A model generated the notes under the pieces. The model saw nothing but the letters and a program-made list of their open reading frames with translations. It was not told the DNA's origin and did not search any database. The translations under genes and the position numbers were made by a program. From Chthoniobacter sp. (GTDB lineage: Bacteria > Verrucomicrobiota > Verrucomicrobiia > Chthoniobacterales > Chthoniobacteraceae), in the NCBI GenBank assembly GCA_025351065.1, contig JANXWQ010000546.1, positions 1 through 6,288 of the forward strand: a stretch of DNA of 6,288 nt, in the 5' to 3' direction. The stretch's first letter is position 1, and every line of letters begins with the position of its first letter. This document shows positions 1 through 6,288 of this stretch, piece after piece.

Positions 1-2
1 CA

Positions 3-254
3 AAAAAGCGCGAACTCCTGCGCAGCACCTTCGACTCGCTCGCGCCGCACGCCGCCGCCGCCTTTATCATCTACCAGGTCACAAACGAACTCGTTGGTCA
101 CTGCCGGCATTTTTCCCGCGTCGAGAGCCAGTACTGCCTGCAAAATCTCCCGCCGATGTTTGTCACCAAATTTTACAAAACCGCCAACGGCCACAGCCAG
201 CGGCTCGTCAACGGCACCAACGGCCACCAGTTCAACGGCAACGGGCGGCACTGA
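3..254 (+). CDS. C-terminal fragment of a probable SAM-dependent (phospholipid N-methyltransferase-like) methyltransferase
   Basis: Only the last 83 codons are in the window; the start and the SAM-binding core lie to the left. The frame is open from base 3 to the TGA at 252-254. The visible part reads RELLRSTFDSLAPHAAAAF, then IIYQVTNELVGHCRHFSRVE, then QNLPPMFVTKFYK. This order (a hydrophobic strand with a Tyr-Gln, a helix, a 'F.RVE' turn, then an Asn-x-Pro-Pro motif before the final strand) is what I recall from the C-terminus of PmtA-type phospholipid N-methyltransferases and their relatives annotated as rRNA-adenine-methylase-like proteins. Those enzymes methylate phosphatidylethanolamine or related small substrates at the membrane. 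The last 22 residues form a low-complexity tail rich in Asn, Gly and His, built from repeated Asn-Gly pairs. The family call is from memory of the motif and the substrate is unknown. The next gene starts 15 bases downstream, so co-transcription is plausible. Confidence 0.5.
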   Translation, partial: KKRELLRSTFDSLAPHAAAAFIIYQVTNELVGHCRHFSRVESQYCLQNLPPMFVTKFYKTANGHSQRLVNGTNGHQFNGNGRH

Positions 255-269
255 CCCGCACGCGCGCGG

Positions 270-767
270 ATGAAAACGTTCCCCGCCATCCTGCTCAGCC
301 TCGCGCTTTGCACCGCGTCCGGCTTCGCCAAAACCCACGCGTCCAAAGGTGCCGCGTCCAAAAAAACGAGCCTCGAGTTTGGCCCGTACGAAAGCGGCGG
401 CGCTTTTCCTGGCATCTACCGCGACGACTTCGCGCGCACCATCCGCGAGCATCCGAGCGGACGCTTCGCCCGCGCCTACCGTGGCGAGCGCGCCTCGCTG
501 CACCGCTACTTTGGCCAGGGGCAAAAAGTCTTCGAGGACGGCGACGACAGCGACGCGATGGGCTACGTGCTGCTCAAGCTGATCTTCGGCTGCCACGACT
601 TCCGCTTTTCCCGCGCGCTCGAGACCGAGGACTTTGCCACCCGCCAAGCCGTGGGCCGGCTGCTCGATCCGCTGCTCGACAAAAACGGCCTCGCCTGCCC
701 CCTCACCCGCAGTAACTACCGCTACCACCACCGCCCCCGCCCGCGCGCCACCGCGCCGCGCGACTGA
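270..767 (+). CDS. Small exported protein of unknown function (165 aa)
   Basis: I do not recognise this family. Residues 1-20 look like a Sec signal peptide: Lys2, a hydrophobic core (AILLSLALC), then small residues ending SGFA before KTHAS, so cleavage near residue 20 is likely. Cys14 is not in a good lipobox because Leu precedes it. The mature part begins with a Lys/Ser/Ala-rich linker (about 21-34). A mixed domain follows (about 35-145) with an aromatic and Gly-rich start (FGPYESGGAFPGIY), a very acidic patch (EDGDDSDAMG, 89-98) and two cysteines, Cys108 and Cys143, that could form a disulfide. The C-terminus (150-165) is basic and Pro/Arg/His-rich. The start is chosen because the signal peptide begins at this ATG; no clear ribosome binding site is visible. 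The gene lies 15 bases after the methyltransferase stop and 49 bases before fumC. The periplasm or cell surface is its likely location. Confidence 0.72.
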   Translation: MKTFPAILLSLALCTASGFAKTHASKGAASKKTSLEFGPYESGGAFPGIYRDDFARTIREHPSGRFARAYRGERASLHRYFGQGQKVFEDGDDSDAMGYVLLKLIFGCHDFRFSRALETEDFATRQAVGRLLDPLLDKNGLACPLTRSNYRYHHRPRPRATAPRD

Positions 768-816
768 CCGCACATCGCGCTTCCCATCGCGCGCATCGTT
801 TGTGCAAAGTGCGGGC

Positions 817-2229
<1,413 letters not shown>

Positions 2230-2289
2230 GTTGGGCCGTCAAAAATAAAATTGGCCGCGGTGGCTAAGGGGCTGTGAAAAGTGCGGCGA

Positions 2290-2360
2290 CTGTAGGGGAA
2301 GCTGCCAGCTTCCCCCGATTCTCGGAGAGAATCGCGGGAACCCAACGGGTTCCCCTACAG
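2290..2360. repeat. Three-hairpin palindromic element with 11-bp terminal inverted repeats (REP/MITE-like)
   Basis: The 71-bp unit starts with CTGTAGGGGAA (2290-2300) and ends with its exact reverse complement TTCCCCTACAG (2350-2360). Inside are three perfect hairpins in a row. The first pairs GGGGAAGCTG (2295-2304) with CAGCTTCCCC (2306-2315) around one base. The second pairs CGATTCTC (2316-2323) with GAGAATCG (2327-2334) around GGA. The third pairs GGGAACCC (2336-2343) with GGGTTCCC (2347-2354) around AAC. The terminal repeat shares its GGGGAA and TTCCCC bases with the first and third hairpins, so the element can fold either as three separate hairpins or as a cloverleaf closed by the outer stem. 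It could protect the 3' end of the fumC transcript, but it lacks the T-run of an intrinsic terminator. The architecture fits a dispersed REP- or MITE-like repeat; copy number cannot be seen here. Confidence 0.85.
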
Positions 2361-2388
2361 CCACGCGCCAGACTTATTTCACTATCTC

Positions 2389-2391
2389 TAA
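2389..2391. repeat. Left target-site duplication (TAA)
   Basis: TAA directly precedes the left inverted repeat and is matched by TAA directly after the right inverted repeat (2824-2826). A 3-bp duplication of the form TNA is typical of some IS5-family subgroups. Confidence 0.6.
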
Positions 2392-2410
2392 GAGTATATA
2401 CCGGAAGTCC
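2392..2410 (+). repeat. Left terminal inverted repeat of the IS
   Basis: GAGTATATACCGGAAGTCC matches the reverse complement of 2805-2823 (GCGTATGTATCGAAAGTCC) at 15 of 19 positions, with the inner seven bases AAGTCC plus its neighbours best conserved. The four differences suggest an old or already imperfect pair. Confidence 0.75.
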
Positions 2411-2460
2411 TGATTCTAGTAATTACAAAGGTACTTTTAGCGCGGGATTGGGGAGAAGCT

Positions 2461-2802
2461 TGGGATGGAAAATTCGACCGCGCGCACTGGCTATACGACA
2501 GATATGAACGCCTGGGCGACCTCCAACTCCTCTGGGCCGACGGCGGCTACGCGGCGGACAAACTCGCCGGCTGGATGACCGAACGCTTCGGCGCGCGCGC
2601 CTTGCGCCTGGAGATCGTCCGCCGCAGCGACGACGCCACAGCCTTCCAGGTCCGCCCGCGCCGCGGGGTCGTCGAGCGCACCTGCGGCTGGCTCCATCGC
2701 TTCCGCCGCTTGAGCAAAGACTTCGAATTCCGCACCGACTCTTCCGCAGCCTTCATCCTCAGCGCCGCCTCCCGCCTGCTCATCTCACGCCTCGCGACCT
2801 GA
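2461..2802 (+). pseudogene. IS5-family transposase, C-terminal remnant
   Basis: The last 113 codons of a DDE transposase remain in one frame. The order is WADGGYAADKL (2533-2565), LEIVRRSDD, then FQVRPRRGVVERTCGWLHRFRRLSKDFE, then a helical end with SSAAFILSAASRLLISRLA. WADGGY supplies the second catalytic Asp (codon 2539-2541) and VVERT the catalytic Glu (codon 2674-2676), 45 residues later. These are IS5-family landmarks. The N-terminal region with the first catalytic Asp is absent. The frame is open back to the left IS end at 2392, but it contains no ATG, GTG or TTG before the ATG at 2575, which lies after the ADGGY motif. The start of homology is therefore approximate. No active enzyme can be made from this copy. 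Inside the surviving part I see no stop or frameshift. Confidence 0.85.
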
Positions 2803-2804
2803 AT

Positions 2805-2823
2805 GGACTTTCGATACATACGC
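2805..2823 (-). repeat. Right terminal inverted repeat of the IS
   Basis: GGACTTTCGATACATACGC is the partner of the left end (2392-2410). It begins two bases after the transposase stop codon, the usual spacing for a compact IS, and is followed by the TAA duplication. Confidence 0.75.
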
Positions 2824-2826
2824 TAA
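2824..2826. repeat. Right target-site duplication (TAA)
   Basis: This copy of TAA follows the right inverted repeat and matches the TAA at 2389-2391. Three bases alone are weak evidence, but the position is exactly where a duplication should be. Confidence 0.6.
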
Positions 2827-2954
2827 GAAACTCAGCCCGCCGTTCGTCTGGCCTTGGTGAGCATCGTCCTATCCGCCAATCCGCTGTTGCGCCCGCCGCG
2901 TGCGTCCTGACACGCTTCGCCCCGCGTTTTCCTCACCCCAGAAATTCTCCGCTT

Positions 2955-5900
2955 ATGAAAACCCGTCTCCTCCTCCCGTTCGCCGCCGTGCTTGCCTTCG
3001 CGCCATTGGTGCGCGGGGAAAATGAAGTCGGCTTCATCGAAAAATTTGCGCTCGCGGCGGATCGGGAGGCGGTGCTGGGGCAGCTCATTCCTGGGAGCGA
3101 GGAGTTTTATTTTTTCTCGGCGCTGCATTTTCAAAATACGAAGCAGAAGGCGAAGCTGGCGGCGATCATGGACGCGTGGGCGAAGCGGTTTCCCAATTCG
3201 CAGCAGCGGCGGGTGATCGAGAATCGCGAGGCGCTGCTCGGCTACGATGCCGACCCGCAGGCCACGCTGAAGTTTCTGCGCGAGCGGATGAATTTGCAGT
3301 TCAATCACCAGCAGGAGGCGCGCGACCAAAAGCCCGACCTGCCGACGGCGCTCGATCAGAAATTGATCGGACGCGATGTGTTTCAGCGCGAGGCGATCCG
3401 CGCGGCGGATGATCTGAGCCAGGTCGGCGAGGCGGCGATTGAGGAATTCGTGCGGTCGAAAACCGCGCTCAAGCCGGCGCATGTGCGCGTGGTGCTCTCG
3501 CGGTTGAAGCGGCCGGATTTGCCGAACCTCGTGGACTACATCGCCACGGATTTGCAGACGAAGGAGAGCCGGGGGTTTGGCGAGTTTGAGATTCATCGCG
3601 CGCTGCTGCCGGAGCAGCTCGATGAGCTGGCGAAGCGCCTTCCGGCGCTCGCGGACAATCAGGCGTTCGTCTTCGCGCGGCTGCGCAAGCTCGCGCCGGG
3701 CGCGGATGCGGATGCGGAGTTCGATCCCGTGGAGCGCGAGGCGTGGCTGGAGCGGACGTGGGCTTACGCGCAGAAGCTTTCGCCCGCGTTCAGCTCGCTC
3801 AAGGCGAACCTGCTCTACCAGCGGCTCCAGCACGACCGCGCGCGCGGTGTGTATGACGAGAAGCGCTTCCTCGAATATCTCAAACTCCCACGCCGCACGG
3901 GCTACATGAATCCGAAATATCTCGACGCGCCGGAGCAGCAGCGCAGCGCCGTCGATCTCGGCGCAAACTTCGCCGAAGCCGTCGCCATCGCCCGGCCCAT
4001 CGGCAACGACGAGGCGCTGGTGCGCGATTACTTCTTCCACATTTTTCCGCGGCTCGACGCGAAAGCCGGTGACCTCGACGCGGCGGAAATCTTGAAAACG
4101 TGGACGCCCTACGTGCGCGACACCTGGCTGAAACCGGTGCTCGCGGAAGCGATGATAACCAACGGCGTCGGCGAGCCGGAGCGCTGGGCGTCGCTGCTTT
4201 CGCCCACGGCGTTTCAGGCGCTGAAGGACCGCACCGATGTCGATTTCGCGCTGACGAATCCGCAGTTCCACGCGCCCGCGGACGACGTGTCGCTCGACCT
4301 TTTCGTGAAGAACGCGCCGAAGCTCATCGTGAAAATCTACGAGATCAACACGCTCTCGTTTTTCCTCACCCACCAGCGCCAGCTCAACACCGACCTCGCG
4401 CTCGACGGCCTCGTGGCGAACCGCGAGACCACGCACGATTTCACCGCCGACGCCGCGGGCCGCAGCCCGTTCCGGCGCAGCGTGCGGACGTTCAAGTTTC
4501 CCGAGCTGAAAGGCCGGCGCGGCGCGTGGGTCATCGAGTTCATCGGCGGCGGAAAATCGAGCCGCGCGCTGGTGCGCAAAGGCCAGTGGTCGCTGCTCCA
4601 GCGCACCGGCCCGGCGGGCGACATGCTCACGGTGCTGGATGAAAAGCACGAGCCGGTGAAGGACGCGGTGGTGTGGCTCGACGGGCGGAAGTTTGCGCCG
4701 GATGAAAAGAGCGGCTTCATCCTCGTGCCCTTCACGCAGCAGCCGGGCGCGAAGCCCATCGTGCTCGCCGATGCGGCGGGCGAATTCGCGACGCTCGCGA
4801 GCTTCGAGCATCACGCCGAGCAGTACCGGCTCGACGCGCAATTTCACATCGAGCGCGAGCAGCTCCTCGCGCGCCGCGAAGCCACGCTCGCCGTCCGCGC
4901 CGCGCTGCTCCTCGGCGACGCGCAGGTCTCGCCCGACCTGCTCACGGACACGAAGCTGACCATCACCTCGACCACGCTCGACGGCGTCTCGACGACGAGC
5001 GAAGTGAAAGCGCCGAAGCTCGATCCGGCGAAGGATTTCACCCACACGATCACGGTGCCGGAAAGGCTGGCGATGCTGGTGGTCAAGTTGTCGGGAAAAG
5101 TCAGCAATCTGAGCAAGGGTGGTGAGCCGCAGAATGTGGAATTGTCGCGCCGTTGGGACTTGAATCACATCGACAAAACCGAGGCTACGACCGACGGGCA
5201 CGTCTCAAAGTTCGGCGAAGCCTTCGTTTATGAATTGCTCGGAAAGAACGGCGAGAGAATCGCTGACCAGCAGATCATTTTTGAGTTTAGGCATCAGGAG
5301 TTTAAGCGGCTCGTGACAATCGCGCTGAAGACCGACGCACAAGGCCGCGTGGGGCTCGGTGCCCTCGCAGGCATCGAGAATTTCGACGCGAAAGCACCGA
5401 ACGGTCGGAGCGGACATTGGATCATGGTGGACTTCGAGCGGACCTGGCCGGAGGCGATTCACGCGAAGGTCGGCGATGCGGTGAAGGTGCCGCTTTCACC
5501 GGACTTCACCGAGAACATGAATCGTCTCGGCTTCCTGCCCGTGGATTGGCTCCAGCGGGAAATCTCCCTGCTCGAATTGCGGTCGGGGACATTCACCGTC
5601 GATCACGGAAAAAAGATGCGCGTCGAGGGTGGGTTTCTCGTGATCGAAGGACTACCGGCAGGCGACTATTCGCTGCGCGTGGGCAAAGTCGATGCGCCGG
5701 TCATTACGATTCGTGTCACCGCCGGAAAGCCGGTGCAAAACTGGATCGAGTCGCCGAACCGTTCGCTCGAAATCCGCGATCCCGCCACGCTCCACATCGC
5801 GAGCATGAAGGCGGGTGACGATGGCCTGACGATCCAACTCGCGAACTGGAATAAGTTCACGCGCGTACATGTAGCCGCCACGCGATTTCTGCCGGTCGAA

Positions 5901-6288
5901 TGGCTGTTCAATCTCGGGGGATTCACGCGCGTCGAGCCGGGTTGGGCGACGCCCGACAAGCTGCCAAGCCTTTTCGCAGCCGGTCGCGACATCGGCGATG
6001 AGTACCGCTACATCCTCGAACGGCGTTACTCGAAAATCTTTCCGGGCAACATGCTCACGCGGCCCGGCTTGATCCTGAATCCTTGGGAAGTGCGTTCGAC
6101 GGATTTGCAGGCGCAGCAGTTGGCCGCGATGCAACGTGCCGCGGGAACGGCTGGAGGACGAGGCGGTGCGGCAAAAGCACCGGCTGCCTCTGCGCCCGGA
6201 ATCGGTACGATGCTTTTCATTTCCGGTGCGTCTGACTCGAACCGTGACTTCCTCGCCACCGTTGCACCGGTGCTTTTCAATCTCACGC
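2955..6288 (+). CDS. Very large exported protein, partial (at least 1111 aa), macroglobulin/Ig-like beta domains suspected
   Basis: The frame is open from the ATG at 2955 to the right edge with no stop (checked codon by codon), so the C-terminus is missing. Residues 1-21 form a signal peptide (MKTRLLLPFAAVLAFAPLVRG). Residues 22 to about 435 are rich in Leu, Ala, Glu and Arg and look helical, possibly repeat-like. From about 444 the sequence turns beta-rich (DVSLDLFVKNAPKLIVKIYEIN). Later stretches resemble macroglobulin or CarboxypepD-regulatory-like sandwiches: LTVLDEKHEPVKDAVVWLDG (558-577), LTITSTTLDGVSTTSEV (about 668-684) and VIEGLPAGDYSLRVGKV (about 896-912). An Ala/Gly/Pro linker lies at about 1056-1082. 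No thioester motif or catalytic signature is visible, so an alpha-2-macroglobulin relative is only a guess. Surface or periplasmic location is likely. No clear ribosome binding site precedes the start, which is set by the signal peptide. I do not recognise the family. Confidence 0.85.
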   Translation, partial: MKTRLLLPFAAVLAFAPLVRGENEVGFIEKFALAADREAVLGQLIPGSEEFYFFSALHFQNTKQKAKLAAIMDAWAKRFPNSQQRRVIENREALLGYDADPQATLKFLRERMNLQFNHQQEARDQKPDLPTALDQKLIGRDVFQREAIRAADDLSQVGEAAIEEFVRSKTALKPAHVRVVLSRLKRPDLPNLVDYIATDLQTKESRGFGEFEIHRALLPEQLDELAKRLPALADNQAFVFARLRKLAPGADADAEFDPVEREAWLERTWAYAQKLSPAFSSLKANLLYQRLQHDRARGVYDEKRFLEYLKLPRRTGYMNPKYLDAPEQQRSAVDLGANFAEAVAIARPIGNDEALVRDYFFHIFPRLDAKAGDLDAAEILKTWTPYVRDTWLKPVLAEAMITNGVGEPERWASLLSPTAFQALKDRTDVDFALTNPQFHAPADDVSLDLFVKNAPKLIVKIYEINTLSFFLTHQRQLNTDLALDGLVANRETTHDFTADAAGRSPFRRSVRTFKFPELKGRRGAWVIEFIGGGKSSRALVRKGQWSLLQRTGPAGDMLTVLDEKHEPVKDAVVWLDGRKFAPDEKSGFILVPFTQQPGAKPIVLADAAGEFATLASFEHHAEQYRLDAQFHIEREQLLARREATLAVRAALLLGDAQVSPDLLTDTKLTITSTTLDGVSTTSEVKAPKLDPAKDFTHTITVPERLAMLVVKLSGKVSNLSKGGEPQNVELSRRWDLNHIDKTEATTDGHVSKFGEAFVYELLGKNGERIADQQIIFEFRHQEFKRLVTIALKTDAQGRVGLGALAGIENFDAKAPNGRSGHWIMVDFERTWPEAIHAKVGDAVKVPLSPDFTENMNRLGFLPVDWLQREISLLELRSGTFTVDHGKKMRVEGGFLVIEGLPAGDYSLRVGKVDAPVITIRVTAGKPVQNWIESPNRSLEIRDPATLHIASMKAGDDGLTIQLANWNKFTRVHVAATRFLPVEWLFNLGGFTRVEPGWATPDKLPSLFAAGRDIGDEYRYILERRYSKIFPGNMLTRPGLILNPWEVRSTDLQAQQLAAMQRAAGTAGGRGGAAKAPAASAPGIGTMLFISGASDSNRDFLATVAPVLFNLT

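Larger units (their letters stand above)
2392..2823 (+). mobile_element. Internally deleted IS5-family insertion sequence (432 bp)
   Basis: Both ends of the element are visible. The left end GAGTATATACCGGAAGTCC (2392-2410) and the reverse complement of the right end (2805-2823) agree at 15 of 19 positions, and both are flanked by TAA. Between them lies the C-terminal part of an IS5-type DDE transposase, whose stop codon (2800-2802) is just inside the right repeat, as expected. At 432 bp the element is about half the usual length of a complete single-ORF IS of this family. The missing part is the 5' portion of the transposase gene, so this copy has lost autonomy but keeps the ends a transposase would recognise. 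The first 50 bases inside the left end are AT-rich and non-coding in style, and GC-rich coding style starts near 2440. The deletion joint is probably there. Confidence 0.8.
2230..2954. other. Gene-poor gap of 725 bp holding a hairpin element and an IS remnant
   Basis: No intact gene is visible between the fumC stop and the ATG at 2955. Bases 2230-2289 are an AT-richer fumC trailer with no convincing intrinsic terminator. The three-hairpin element follows at 2290-2360, then a short AT-rich spacer. The IS5-family remnant runs from 2392 to 2823 with its target duplications. The final 128 bases (2827-2954) form the leader of the giant exported protein and must carry its promoter if it is not read through from fumC, but I cannot pick out a credible promoter or operator there. 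Confidence 0.8.

Noticed and set aside
634..816. N-terminal extension of fumC from the ATG at 634
   Set aside because: The extra 61 residues are low-complexity Pro/Ala/Thr/Arg, overlap the preceding exported-protein gene, and precede the canonical FumC N-terminus at 817.
2251..2267. Possible short terminator hairpin after fumC (TTGGCC / GGCTAA)
   Set aside because: The stem is only 6 bp with one G-U pair and is not followed by a T-run.
2274..2507. 77-codon plus-strand open frame across the hairpin element and IS left end
   Set aside because: It runs through a palindromic repeat and the IS boundary, has no plausible protein features, and ends just inside the IS.
2827..2954. Promoter for the giant exported protein (for example TTGGTG at 2854-2859)
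   Set aside because: No acceptable -10 box is found at 16-18 bases downstream, so I cannot support a sigma70-type promoter here.
2832..5201. 789-codon open frame on the minus strand
   Set aside because: The protein is dominated by Arg, Leu, Glu, Val and His with no recognisable domain. The plus-strand frame over the same region has a signal peptide, balanced composition and stays open much further, so it is the real gene.

Overview
The window is a stretch of GC-rich bacterial chromosome with all real genes on the plus strand. GC, codon style, weak or absent Shine-Dalgarno sequences, a short palindromic multi-hairpin element and a giant exported protein of unrecognised family together suggest a member of the Verrucomicrobiota or a related PVC lineage. 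This is an inference from style, not a demonstrated placement.

Layout, left to right. (1) Positions 1-254 hold the C-terminal end of a protein that resembles the tail of phospholipid N-methyltransferase-like SAM methyltransferases. (2) Positions 270-767 encode a 165-residue exported protein of unknown function, only 15 bases after the previous stop. (3) Positions 817-2229 encode a complete class II fumarase (FumC, 470 aa), with its catalytic residues at the same numbers as in the E. coli enzyme. (4) Positions 2230-2954 are a gene-poor gap. It contains a compact element of three perfect hairpins closed by an 11-bp terminal inverted repeat (2290-2360). It also contains a decayed IS5-family insertion (2392-2823) whose two ends, 3-bp target duplication and transposase C-terminus are all still visible. 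(5) From 2955 to the right edge one frame stays open for 1111 codons. It encodes a very large exported protein with a probably helical N-terminal third followed by beta-rich, macroglobulin/Ig-like stretches, and it continues past the window.

The genes do not form an obvious pathway. Fumarase is central-carbon housekeeping. The first two genes may be co-transcribed, and the last gene is separated from fumC by repeat and IS debris. I see no CRISPR array, tRNA, rRNA, defence island or biosynthetic cluster. The parts that deserve a second look are the three-hairpin element, the miniature IS derivative, and the giant exported protein with its internal drop in GC content.
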